Shown in pieces: positions 25,992 to 34,265 of a stretch of 64,000 nucleotides of DNA. This stretch comes from Roseivivax lentus (GTDB lineage: Bacteria; Pseudomonadota; Alphaproteobacteria; Rhodobacterales; Rhodobacteraceae). Position numbers and translations under genes: made by a program. The DNA is taken from the NCBI RefSeq assembly GCF_900156805.1, contig NZ_FTOQ01000005.1:124001-188000 (forward strand). Direction: 5' to 3'. Numbering within the stretch: position 1 is the first letter of the stretch; each line of letters opens with the position of its first letter. Under the pieces are notes generated by a model. It ran no database searches. It had not been told where the DNA came from and worked only from the letters and a program-made list of their open reading frames with translations.

Positions 25992-27449
25992 ATGGGTTTT
26001 CTGGACACGATATTCGGGGCGATCAACGATCTGACCTGGGGCTGGGCTCTTATCCCGTTTCTGGTCGTTCTTGGCGTTTTCTTCACGGCGGCCAGTGGGT
26101 TCGTACAATTTCGCTTCTTCAAACGGATGTTCAACGTTCTGTGGGGCAGCGACGAGGACAATGATCCGACCAAGATCAGTGCCCGCGAAGCGCTTTTCGT
26201 GTCCGTGGGCGGACGCGTTGGTGGAGGGAACATCGCTGGGGTTGCCGTGGCAATCACTGCCGGTGGCCCGGGCGCGGTGTTCTGGATGTGGGTCATTGCA
26301 CTCATCGGGATGTGCACCGCGCTGGTCGAGGCGACGCTGGCGCAGCTATACAAGAGAACCGATGAAAACGGTGACTATCGGGGGGGACCCGCGCGGTCGA
26401 TCATCCATGGGCTTGGCGAGAACTATCGCTGGCTGGCCACGATCTACGCGGTGTGTCTGATCGCGTCCTTCGCGATCGGGTTCAATGCTTTCCAGGGCAA
26501 CACCGTGGCGGGTGCAGCGCTTGACTCGATGCAGATCCCCCGGCTTTGGACCGGGATCGCGCTGGCTGCCGTGACGGGACTGATCGTCTTTGGAGGTATC
26601 CACCGGATCGCGAAGACCGCGGACGTCATCATCCCCATCATGGCCATCGGGTATATCGGCATGGCGCTGCTCGTGATCGTGCTGAATATCTTCGAGCTGC
26701 CGCGTGTGCTTTGGGATATTGTCGCCAACGCATTCGGCTGGCGCGAGGCGGTCGGCGGCGGCATGGGCGCAGCCATCGCACAGGGTCTGCGCCGCGGGCT
26801 CTTTTCCAACGAGGCGGGGCTCGGATCCGCACCGAATGTCGCGGCCACGGCATACGTCAAGCACCCGGTAAGCCAAGGAATAACACAGAGCTTTTCCGTC
26901 TTCATCGATACGATCTTGATCTGCTCCTGCACGGCCTTCGTGATCCTTCTGGCGGATGTTTATACACCCGGCGCCGAAGGCATCGATGGTGTGGCTTTGA
27001 CCCAGCAGAGCATGGTCGAACACGTGGGCAGCTGGGCGCAATACTTCCTGACTTTTGCAATCCTGCTCTTTGCGTTCTCTTCGATCATGTACAATTACTA
27101 TCTGGGCGAGAATGCGCTCACCTTCATGACGCAAAACCCGTCAGCCGTATTGGTGTTGAGATTGGCGATCATGGGCATCGTCTTTCTCGGCGCCGTTGCA
27201 CCCGGCGCAACGGCAGTCTTCTCCTTCTCCGATCCGATGATGGGTATTCTTGCTGTGGTGAACCTGCTCGCCCTGATGATGCTTTTCCCGATCGCGATGC
27301 GCGTCATTAACGATTTTCGAGCGCAATTGGCGGCGGGTGTGGCAAGGCCCGTCTTCGACCCGGCGCAGTTTCCGGACTTGGACACGGATCCCTCCGCATG
27401 GCCCGATGCACCCGGCAAACGCGCGCCATCGGAGGCGGCGGGCGCGTAG
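25992..27449 (+). CDS. Sodium:alanine symporter family (AGCS) transporter
   Basis: A 485-residue Na+-coupled amino-acid importer with about ten or eleven helices. Strong AGCS stretches are 'SVGGRVGGGNIAGVAVAITA', 'ALVEATLAQLYK', 'GGPARSIIHGLG', 'RRGLFSNEAGLGSAPNVAAT' and 'GENALTFMT'. Note 'VGGRVGGGNIAGV' where the family consensus is G-x-VGTGNI-GV; the central Thr is replaced by Gly. The start is supported by GAGGATTTTGAG. It is monocistronic and followed by an inverted repeat. Confidence 0.92.
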   Translation: MGFLDTIFGAINDLTWGWALIPFLVVLGVFFTAASGFVQFRFFKRMFNVLWGSDEDNDPTKISAREALFVSVGGRVGGGNIAGVAVAITAGGPGAVFWMWVIALIGMCTALVEATLAQLYKRTDENGDYRGGPARSIIHGLGENYRWLATIYAVCLIASFAIGFNAFQGNTVAGAALDSMQIPRLWTGIALAAVTGLIVFGGIHRIAKTADVIIPIMAIGYIGMALLVIVLNIFELPRVLWDIVANAFGWREAVGGGMGAAIAQGLRRGLFSNEAGLGSAPNVAATAYVKHPVSQGITQSFSVFIDTILICSCTAFVILLADVYTPGAEGIDGVALTQQSMVEHVGSWAQYFLTFAILLFAFSSIMYNYYLGENALTFMTQNPSAVLVLRLAIMGIVFLGAVAPGATAVFSFSDPMMGILAVVNLLALMMLFPIAMRVINDFRAQLAAGVARPVFDPAQFPDLDTDPSAWPDAPGKRAPSEAAGA

Positions 27450-27501
27450 CCTTCAGGACGATCTGAACCCGCGGCCAAGCGATCGCGAAGTATCTCGGGA
27501 A

Positions 27502-27524
27502 GCCAAGGTGCATTTGACCTTGGC
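27502..27524. terminator. Possible terminator after the symporter gene
   Basis: GCCAAGGT (27502-27509) and ACCTTGGC (27517-27524) form a perfect 8-bp stem with a 7-nt loop, 52 bp after the symporter stop. No U tract follows at once, so it might instead be a protein-binding palindrome. Confidence 0.4.
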
Positions 27525-28002
27525 GTCTGGCGGGGTTTGTCATCATCCAGATCTGGCGTTGCGGCCCGCAACACCTTTCTTGAGCCGGATCGTACGCAGT
27601 AAGATGTGTCGGTACATGGTTGTTGGCCGGCGATGTCGAAGAAAGTTCACTGTCGCTCGGCCTTCCTCTTGGCCGCGATGTCGCCCGGTCCTGCCGTTCA
27701 CCGCTTTTGACGCCGCCGCTCCGCCGCATCACGGAAGCGGCCATTCACGCAAAGCGCGGTGTGATCGGCCAGTTAGAGGTCGGGAACGTCTACTTTGATG
27801 GCCTCCGCTTCAGATCGACGAATGTCGTGTCCCAGTACTTTTCCGGCTTTTCGTACAGTAGGCCGCACGATGGTGATGGTCCGAAAAGCTTTTTGAACAA
27901 GCCAGCCTGCGCGGCCTTTCAGTGAAATCGGACTTGCTGCCATATGACCTTGCTAACTTGTCCAACCTTGCGGCACGGTGGGATGAAAAAGAGGTATTTG
28001 CC
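27525..28002. other. Intergenic region, no gene recognised
   Basis: About 480 bp with short, unconvincing open frames on both strands. A GAGGT element at about 27991 serves the next gene. Confidence 0.4.
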
Positions 28003-28716
28003 ATGTGCTGGAGCGCAACGGCATCCGTCGGAATGGTTGCACTGGGCGGCGCTGCGCTTGCGGTGACAGCGATGCGTGGCGAGCCGAAAGCAATTTGGGT
28101 CACTCTGGGTTTTTTTACCGCAATGGAGGATTTGCAAGCCGTTGGATATTCAGTCGTGGATGAATGTTCGAATCCAGCAAACCAATCAATTACATTGCTG
28201 TCCTACTTGCACATTGCCTTTCAGCCGCTGTTCATCAACGCATTTGCGATGGCAATTGCGCCATCCCCGGTGCCGAAATGGCAGTCACGCTGGGTATATG
28301 GCCTTGCCGCACTCGCCACAGGGGTCATGCTGCTCAAACTGGTTCCGCTACAGGCGCTCGGCACTTGCACACCAGGGTCGCCACTTTGCGGACCGCGGAT
28401 TTGCCTGATCTCAGGCGACTGGCACATTGGCTGGATTTTACCGCTCAACGGTTTTCTGGAAGGTATCAGCTCGACCTTTGGTATCGACATCTGGTTCCCG
28501 GCGTATTTTGTTGCCGTCTTTGCCTTACCGCTCTGGTACGGCGCATGGCGCTTCGTGTTGTTCCATTTGCTGATTGGACCATTCCTTGCTTTTACGCTGA
28601 CGACCAATCCGAATGAACAACCCGCAATATGGTGTCTGTTCTCGGTCGGAATCATCTTGGTTTCGCTTAGTCCGTTTATCAGGGTTCGGGTGATGGGTGC
28701 ACATCAGCCAGCGTGA
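28003..28716 (+). CDS. DUF5765-type membrane protein
   Basis: A 237-residue membrane protein with about seven helices. It starts 'MCWSATASVGMVALGGAALA' and continues 'GEPKAIWVTLGFFTAMEDLQ', 'NQSITLLSYLHIAFQPLFIN', the pattern I associate with DUF5765. Several Cys residues occur in a non-membrane loop ('LGTCTPGSPLCGPRICL'), which could form disulfides. ATG 28003 gives the family's exact 'MCWSATAS' start and has GAGGT upstream. Base composition is lower in GC than the core genes. Function unknown; there are no operon partners. Confidence 0.75.
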   Translation: MCWSATASVGMVALGGAALAVTAMRGEPKAIWVTLGFFTAMEDLQAVGYSVVDECSNPANQSITLLSYLHIAFQPLFINAFAMAIAPSPVPKWQSRWVYGLAALATGVMLLKLVPLQALGTCTPGSPLCGPRICLISGDWHIGWILPLNGFLEGISSTFGIDIWFPAYFVAVFALPLWYGAWRFVLFHLLIGPFLAFTLTTNPNEQPAIWCLFSVGIILVSLSPFIRVRVMGAHQPA

Positions 28717-28996
28717 AATTCATCAAAAAACCAGTTTCCATCAAATCTGCCCGGGATGATCATAACGCTCAAGGAACACCTGCTGCCAAGAGCTGCGACA
28801 GACGTCTCCTGTGCTCAGCCAGCCTTACTATTCCAAGGCCGCTTTCAGCTGCCTGACTGACTTCGGAGCCATGCTCAGCATCTGCGACTTCGGGCTCCTT
28901 CCAGACCTTCTCTTCGGGCGCACCTTTCGGTGTTATGCTCTTTTGCCAACGTCGGGTTGGCGTTGAGGCAGGGAGTGGCGGATCGGAGTAGCCGCC

Positions 28997-29347
28997 ATGA
29001 CAATTGTGCCCTTACCTGCCATTTGAGCCTGCAGACCCGCTTGGAACAAAGGCCGTTCATCGGCCAGAAGCGACCCTTGATGCCCAAGCACGTCTGGGCC
29101 ATTCGCGTTCGTCTTGAGATCGACGAGAACCACCGGGAATCTGGCTCTCTTCAACGTCACCATCGACAGCAAACTGCGAGGGTGTGATCCGGCAAAGTTC
29201 AAGCTGGCCGACGTCTTCGCGTCCAGGCAAATCAAGCAGCGCATTTCGGTCATCCAAAGCAAGACACAGAGGCCAGTGCGTTTCGAGATCACGAAGCACT
29301 TCCGAAAGCTGATAAAGCTCCTTCCCGTCCCGGAAGCCGCCTGCTGA
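28997..29347 (+). pseudogene. Degenerate small tyrosine recombinase (integrase)
   Basis: A broken copy of a small tyrosine-type recombinase. In frame pieces: 'IGQKRPLMPKHVWAIRVRLE', then after a shift 'LALFNVTIDSKLRGCDPAKF' and 'VIQSKTQRPVRFEIT'. These match the N-terminal half of recombinases of about 200 residues found in many proteobacterial mobile elements. The copy has a TGA near the tenth codon and two frameshifts (about 29055 and 29135), and the C-terminal catalytic half is missing. A second fragment of the same gene lies at 31673, with similar upstream DNA. Confidence 0.72.
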
Positions 29348-29850
29348 AGAAGATCAGGCACACGTGCGGCAAATCTTGGACGAAAGGCAACTCGTCTGCC
29401 GAGCGGAGTTTTTCAACGGAATAGGTCAATACCGGACATTCACGCTCCTTGCCGGCACTGCGATGCAGCGTCCCGAAAGCGGCGATTGGCGACATCGTGG
29501 AACACCGGTAACCTTGCGAAGTTCGGCAAAGCGGAACGGAACTGCATCTGGCGAATTCCGCGACTGGCAAGGAAGCATTGCTGAAACTCGAAGATGAGAG
29601 CTACCCTGTTGCCGGCAGATCGCAAAGAGGCGGCGTAGGTAGCGCGTCTCCAAGTCGGTGTCTCGACGCGAGGCCGCGCAGATCAGATTGCTCGTGGTCC
29701 GAGTTTAACTCTGCGACGTGCGTCTCAAGCAGCAGCATTTCCGCGGTGCGGTGCGGCGCAAAAGCCTTGGTGGCGTGGCATTGTCGAGAAAAGCCGATGA
29801 GGTGAATGCTCATGGATCAATTCCAGTTCTGTCTTTAGGAAATAAGAGGA
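29348..29850. other. No gene recognised; probably degenerate mobile DNA
   Basis: About 500 bp after the recombinase remnant. Short open frames on both strands have no recognisable family, and their reading is interrupted by stops. It is likely the eroded rest of the same mobile element. Confidence 0.4.
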
Positions 29851-29854
29851 CGGT

Positions 29855-29874
29855 CCCGGCGCCCAGGCGCCGGG
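29855..29874 (-). terminator. Terminator-like hairpin downstream of the small minus-strand gene
   Basis: CCCGGCGCC (29855-29863) and GGCGCCGGG (29866-29874) form a perfect 9-bp stem. Read leftward it follows the stop of the 45-residue gene by 27 bp and is followed by a pyrimidine-rich stretch. Confidence 0.5.
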
Positions 29875-29901
29875 CCTTTGGCTTCGCGCAGGCAAACGTG
29901 T

Positions 29902-30039
29902 TCAGGCGCGGGGTGATCTGCCCCACAGGCGGCGCAGCCACGCGCGCAGGTCGATTGCCATCTGTGCGGACCCGGCATTCCGGAGTGCGGTCAGGCCGGT
30001 CGGATGCAGGGGCGCTGCGGGATTGCGGAGTTCGGACAT
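29902..30039 (-). CDS. Small protein of 45 residues, function unknown
   Basis: A short open frame 'MSELRNPAAPLHPTGLTALR...' ending in 'LRAWLRRLWGRSPRA'. It has a strong GGAGGG ribosome site 6 bp before the ATG, starts 32 bp after the stop of the monooxygenase gene, and is followed by a terminator hairpin. Those three signs support a real gene. The C-terminal Arg/Trp-rich amphipathic stretch resembles the short basic tails of DUF1127-like small proteins, but that is only a resemblance. Confidence 0.5.
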   Translation of the reverse strand: MSELRNPAAPLHPTGLTALRNAGSAQMAIDLRAWLRRLWGRSPRA

Positions 30040-30071
30040 GTTGCGCCCTCCTGTAGGCGATATTGCCCGGA

Positions 30072-30362
30072 TCATTCGATCTGGGTCATTTCGTTGAGGG
30101 TGAATTCCGCGACCGCGCCATCGGTCGCCGCAATATAGGCCGCGAGGTGCGGGGCGCTCATGTGCTCCTGCCACAATTCGCGGCTTTCCCAGTTTTCATA
30201 GAAGGTGGAATGGGCCGGGTTCTCGTTGTCCTGGTGCAGATCGTAGTTGATGCAGCCCTTTTCGGCGCGGGTGATCGGGATCAGCTTCAACAGCTCGGAT
30301 TTCACGAGGTCGATCTTGTCTGCATTCGCATGGATGTTTGCGACGATGGTCAGCTTGGTCAT
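30072..30362 (-). CDS. YgiN/ABM-type putative quinol monooxygenase
   Basis: A 96-residue protein of the antibiotic-biosynthesis-monooxygenase (ABM) dimeric barrel family. The pattern 'ELLKLIPITRAEKGCINYDLHQDNENP' then 'FYENWESRELWQEHMSAPHL' is that of YgiN-like quinol monooxygenases, including the paired 'W-S---EHM--PHL' region. Such proteins cycle quinols or remove reactive species. It is divergent from a LysR gene with two matching palindromes in between. Confidence 0.9.
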   Translation of the reverse strand: MTKLTIVANIHANADKIDLVKSELLKLIPITRAEKGCINYDLHQDNENPAHSTFYENWESRELWQEHMSAPHLAAYIAATDGAVAEFTLNEMTQIE

Positions 30363-30420
30363 GGTGTCACCTCTCGGGGTTTGAACTTTGTGAACTGGAA
30401 GTTAGCTGTTTGCCATGACC

Positions 30421-30452
30421 GGATAAACGATCCATTATCGGATAAATAATCC
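30421..30452. promoter_or_regulatory. Two copies of a 13-bp LysR-type palindrome
   Basis: GGATAAACGATCC (30421-30433) and GGATAAATAATCC (30440-30452) each carry GGAT-N5-ATCC and start 19 bp apart, about two helical turns. They fill the gap between the monooxygenase and the LysR gene, so they are the probable recognition and activation sites of that regulator. Confidence 0.65.
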
Positions 30453-30466
30453 GGAAAAACCGCTTA

Positions 30467-31363
30467 ATGCTCATAGACAACATTCGCCTGTTCCAGGTCA
30501 TCGCCGAGAAGGGCACCCTTGTTGCCGCTGCCCGCGAAACCGGGCTGTCGGCCACCACCGTTTCGGAGCGCCTTGCAGCGCTGGAGGCGCATTACGGCGT
30601 TGTGCTGTTCAATCGGACCACACGCTCGCTCAGCCTGACCGAAGAAGGGCGGACCCTCCTCGATGGGGCAAAGTCGGTGCTGGCCGAGATCGAAGATCTC
30701 GATACGCGCATCAGGCATGGCGCGGATACGCTTTCGGGGCCGATCCGCATCAGTGCTCCCGTCGATCTTGGACGCAGTATTGTGTCCGACATCGTCGAGC
30801 GATTTAAACAAGACCATCCCGCGATTTCGGTCGAGCTGTCCTTGTCAGACGGCTATGTCAATGTCGTGGGTCAGGGCTTTGATCTTGCCCTGCGGTTCGG
30901 AGCAATCACCGACAGCTCTCTGCGTACCCGCAGTATCGGTCTTTATCGCCGGATCGTTTGCGCCGCGCGATCCTATCTGGAGCAGCACGGCACCCCGCAA
31001 ACGCCGCAAGAGCTGGCGCAGCACAACTGCCTGATCATGAGATTCGGCGCAAACCTGGACAATGTCTGGCGCTTCGGAAACGGCGCATCGGCGCAGGAGG
31101 TCACGATCCGCGGGGACAAGGTGGTCAATGATGGCTATCTGGTGCGCCGCTGGGCTTTGGCCGGCCACGGCATCATTCTGAAGTCCGAGCTTGATGTACG
31201 GCAGGACTTGGCAACTGGCCGGTTGGTGGCCCTTCTGGAAGACTTCGCCGCGGCGCCAAACCCTTTACAGATCATGTTTCCTCCGGGACGCGCCCAACCT
31301 CGTCGGGTCGGCGCATTGGCGGACGCGATCAGGGCTGGCATTCGCTCGGCCGCTGGCGATTGA
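30467..31363 (+). CDS. LysR family transcriptional regulator (DmlR/AaeR subgroup)
   Basis: A 298-residue LysR regulator: HTH 'MLIDNIRLFQVIAEKGTLVA' then 'LSATTVSERLAALEAHYGVV', and effector domain from 'GPIRISAPVDLGRSIVSDIV'. The 'FNRTTRSLSLTEEG' segment is typical of the large subgroup that includes DmlR-like regulators. It most likely controls the divergent quinol-monooxygenase operon through the paired palindromes. Confidence 0.92.
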   Translation: MLIDNIRLFQVIAEKGTLVAAARETGLSATTVSERLAALEAHYGVVLFNRTTRSLSLTEEGRTLLDGAKSVLAEIEDLDTRIRHGADTLSGPIRISAPVDLGRSIVSDIVERFKQDHPAISVELSLSDGYVNVVGQGFDLALRFGAITDSSLRTRSIGLYRRIVCAARSYLEQHGTPQTPQELAQHNCLIMRFGANLDNVWRFGNGASAQEVTIRGDKVVNDGYLVRRWALAGHGIILKSELDVRQDLATGRLVALLEDFAAAPNPLQIMFPPGRAQPRRVGALADAIRAGIRSAAGD

Positions 31364-31672
31364 ACGAAGCAGTCCCGGTCATGCGGATATCAGACCAGGA
31401 GCGCAGCATCGGCGGTTATTTGCTACGTGCCCCGAGGAGACCGGGCGCGTTTCTGAATACGAGAGTGGTGACTCCGCGCCTTCACCATGGTCGGCCGGAA
31501 TGGCCGGATCGCGCATCACCATCTTTTCGCGAACTTGCTGCGCCGGCGAGAGGCAGCGACGGCGGTATCGAAAACGGGACTGAAGATTACCAGCGGCACG
31601 GCCGCATGGAGTGTTCCTATGCCGACACCGGGTCGGCGATAGCGTGGCGTTCGGCAGAACGGAGGAAGCGCC

Positions 31673-31786
31673 ATGGCTTCCTCAAACCTTCCTGCCACTC
31701 GAGCCTGCCGTGCGGCTTGGAAAAAGGGCGGAATCGTCGGCCAAAAACGACCGCTCATGCCATAGCGCGTCCGGGTGAAGCTGAGC
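31673..31786 (+). pseudogene. Fragment of a small tyrosine recombinase (second copy)
   Basis: About 30 codons reading 'MASSNLPATRACRAAWKKGG' then 'IVGQKRPLMP' followed by a TAG, with 'RVRVKL' just after in the same frame. This is the N terminus of the same recombinase family as the remnant at 28997, and about 55 bp of upstream sequence (a CCGACACCGGGTCGGC-type stem and GGAGGAAGCGCC) is also shared. Nothing of the catalytic part remains. It lies downstream of lacI, in a 500-bp stretch with no other gene. Confidence 0.6.
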
Positions 31787-31870
31787 CGAAGAAGCAATCG
31801 TGTGCTTACTCGCTGGCACACGTCCGCCGAAGACTTCCGGTGCCGCAGTCGAAGGGCGCGATCTCCGCCT

Positions 31871-32878
31871 CTAGCGGGCGGGCGCGCCAGTCGTTCCTCG
31901 GACTGTGAGCGTCGCGGAAACCTCGGTGATGCTGGCAGGTGCATTGGGATCGCGGATGCGCTCCAGAAGCACGCTGGCCAGCTTCATGCCCAGACGCTTG
32001 GGACAGACGGCCATGGTCGTGAGCGGGGGAATTGCGAGAGCCGCGTCGTCGATATCGTCGAAACCCACGACCGAGACGTCCCGTCCAGGGGTCTGCCCCG
32101 CCTTCATCAGCGCGATGCAAGCTCCGAGCGCAACCATGTCGCCGTTGCAGACCACCGCGGTGACGTCCGGGTGGGCATGACATAACGACTGCATCGCCTC
32201 CATACCTTCGCGCCGGCCATCCGGTGAGGGCCAGACGAGCGGCGGGCCGAGGCCGAGCTGCGCCATGGTGGATCTGTAACCCTCGATCCGTCGCTCGCGG
32301 ACAAAGGACATGTCCGTGCCGCCGAGATACGCGATACGGGTATGACCGAGTTCGGCGAGGTGGCGCGTCGCCTCGGTCGTCGCCTCGGCGTTGCGGATGC
32401 CGACATAGTCGAAGCGGTTCGACGCCGGGCGCAGGAAGGCGACGGTCGGAATGCCATGCGCCGCCAGCAGGTCGGAGGTTTCCGGCGGCGTACCGAAGGC
32501 CGGCACCCACATGAGCCCGCCGCGGCCATGCCGGATGAACACCTCGATATGGCGGAATTGCCGCTCCGGGTCGTCCCGGCCATCGAGCAGCGAGACCAGG
32601 TATCCCTCGTTCTCCAGAAGATCGACGGCACCGCTCACGACCTCTGCGTTGAACGGGTTGGCAAAATTGTTCAGCACGAAACCGATCTCGCGGCGCTCGC
32701 CCGAGCGCATCGACGCGGCGCGTGAGTCGGGCACATAATGCAGCTTCTTCGCCGCGCGCATGACCCGTTCGCGGGTTTCATCCGAGATCCGTCCGGTGCC
32801 GCGCATGACCTGGCTGACAGTCGGGATCGAGACACCGGCCTCTTTCGCCACGGTTCCGAGGGTCGGTTTGGTTTTCAT
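31871..32878 (-). CDS. LacI family transcriptional repressor
   Basis: A 335-residue repressor. The DNA-binding head reads 'TLGTVAKEAGVSIPTVSQVM' followed by the hinge 'AAKKLHYVPDSRAASMRSGE'. The rest is a periplasmic-binding-protein-like sugar sensor ('IGFVLNNFANPFNAEVV', 'VVCNGDMVALGACIALMKAG', 'VSVVGFDDIDDAALAIPPLT'). The gene is divergent from the binding-protein fusion gene, and an AT-rich palindrome occurs in front of each. The ligand is probably a sugar or sugar acid. Confidence 0.93.
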   Translation of the reverse strand: MKTKPTLGTVAKEAGVSIPTVSQVMRGTGRISDETRERVMRAAKKLHYVPDSRAASMRSGERREIGFVLNNFANPFNAEVVSGAVDLLENEGYLVSLLDGRDDPERQFRHIEVFIRHGRGGLMWVPAFGTPPETSDLLAAHGIPTVAFLRPASNRFDYVGIRNAEATTEATRHLAELGHTRIAYLGGTDMSFVRERRIEGYRSTMAQLGLGPPLVWPSPDGRREGMEAMQSLCHAHPDVTAVVCNGDMVALGACIALMKAGQTPGRDVSVVGFDDIDDAALAIPPLTTMAVCPKRLGMKLASVLLERIRDPNAPASITEVSATLTVRGTTGAPAR

Positions 32879-32888
32879 GGAGCATATC

Positions 32889-32902
32889 CGATATATCGTT
32901 AT
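32889..32902. promoter_or_regulatory. LacI operator in front of the repressor gene
   Basis: CGATATATCG is a 10-bp perfect palindrome, 11 bp before the lacI start; the extended minus-strand reading ATAACGATATATC is repeated exactly at 33012-33024. Autoregulation is inferred. Confidence 0.65.
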
Positions 32903-33011
32903 CTCAATTTAGCCCCTCATCCCTTGGGGAATTCAAGGGAAAATCAGCCTTCCTGAACAAATACTGCCGTTGCGATGCGTTTTCAGAACAAAAATACTCT
33001 TGACGCAAGGT

Positions 33012-33024
33012 ATAACGATATATC
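33012..33024. promoter_or_regulatory. LacI operator in front of the fusion gene
   Basis: ATAACGATATATC, identical over 13 bp to the reverse-strand site at 32890-32902. It lies 135 bp before the binding-protein start and marks the divergent operon as a LacI target. Confidence 0.65.
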
Positions 33025-33158
33025 AATGCTGCGTATCACTCGAGCGCGTCGCTTCGCACCTGCCCGAGTGCCGGGAGATCGCGGCTGCTCAACACGGCAA
33101 CGCGGATACCGTTTTTCGGGCGCCGGAACGCGCCGGCCAATATCTCTGGGAGGAGATC

Positions 33159-34262
33159 ATGAACTTGAAATCAAAACTCGCTTTCGCAGCATCCGGCATC
33201 GCCCTTCTGTGCAGCGTCACCGCCGCCCAGGCAGAGGTGCTGTTCTGGTCGACGCAGGCGCGCCCCGCGGAAGAGGCGCAGGCCATGCGCCAGCAGGTGC
33301 TGAGCGGCTTCGGCCCCGGCGTCGACTACCAGCCGAACGAGGACGGCCCCTGGCTTACGCGCCTGCAAGCGGAGGATCAGGCCGGCACCGGTTCCATCGG
33401 TGTGCTGGGCGCGCTGCACGGCAACTTTTCGGCCATCGATCCCGACACGCTTGTCGACCTTGACGGCATCGACGCCTCGATCTCGAGCGAGACCTTCGCC
33501 TCGCTGGCCAAGCTCGGCACGGATTCCCTGCAATACATGCCGTGGATGCAGGCCAGCTACATCATGGCCGCCAACAAAGAGGCGCTCGCATACCTGCCGG
33601 ACGGGGCCGATATCGATGCGCTGACCTATGACCAGCTGATCGCTTGGGCGGCCAACGTCCATGAGGCCGAAGGCACCCCGAAATTCGGCTTCCCGGCCGG
33701 GCCGAAGGGTCTGAAGCACCGTTTCTTCCAAGGCTATCTCTATCCCTCCTACACCAATGGCGTGGTGCGCACCTTCGCTTCGGCAGAGGCCGTGACCGCA
33801 TGGGAGAAGTTCCGCGAGCTTTGGCAGCACACCAACCCGGCCTCGACCAACTTCGCCTTCATGCAAGAGCAGCTCTTGTCCGGCGACGCCTGGATCGTCT
33901 TCGACCACACTTCGCGCCTGGCGCAGGCATTCAACGAGCGGCCCGACGACTTCGTGGCCTTCCCGGCGCCCGCCGGACCCGCCGGACGCGGCTTCATGCC
34001 GGTGCTTGCAGGCATGGCGATCCCCGAGACGGCACCTGACAAGGACGAGGCCCGCGCGTTGATCGAATACATGCTGATGCCCGGCGATTGGCATGCGTTC
34101 TGGGGTGAAGGCGGCGATGTGCTGGTGGGCGAGGTCTCTACCGTCAACGACGATGAGACCGACAACATCTTTCGCGAACCCATCGGCCGGTTCGCGACGA
34201 TCGAGGAGGACAAAGACCCTGTGCACCTTCTGGTCAGCGACTACGCGACCTGGCTTGCCTGA
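33159..34262 (+). CDS. Chimeric gene: sugar-binding protein N-terminal part fused to a D-lyxose-type isomerase tail
   Basis: A 367-residue open frame. Residues 1-306 are an ABC sugar-binding protein: signal peptide to 'VTAAQA', then 'FWSTQARPAEEAQAMRQQVL', 'LHGNFSAIDPD', 'PKFGFPAGPKGLKHRFFQGY' and 'GRGFMPVLAGMAIPETAPD'. The family normally continues for another 100 residues. From about residue 308 the text changes to 'GDWHAFWGEGGDVLVGEVST' and 'NDDETDNIFREPIGRF', which I recognise as the C-terminal cupin part of D-lyxose/D-mannose-type sugar isomerases. The switch is near 34077-34086. The expected permease and ATPase genes are missing. The ATG is preceded by AGGAG. The product is unlikely to work as either parent. 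Confidence 0.72.
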   Translation: MNLKSKLAFAASGIALLCSVTAAQAEVLFWSTQARPAEEAQAMRQQVLSGFGPGVDYQPNEDGPWLTRLQAEDQAGTGSIGVLGALHGNFSAIDPDTLVDLDGIDASISSETFASLAKLGTDSLQYMPWMQASYIMAANKEALAYLPDGADIDALTYDQLIAWAANVHEAEGTPKFGFPAGPKGLKHRFFQGYLYPSYTNGVVRTFASAEAVTAWEKFRELWQHTNPASTNFAFMQEQLLSGDAWIVFDHTSRLAQAFNERPDDFVAFPAPAGPAGRGFMPVLAGMAIPETAPDKDEARALIEYMLMPGDWHAFWGEGGDVLVGEVSTVNDDETDNIFREPIGRFATIEEDKDPVHLLVSDYATWLA

Positions 34263-34265
34263 GCC

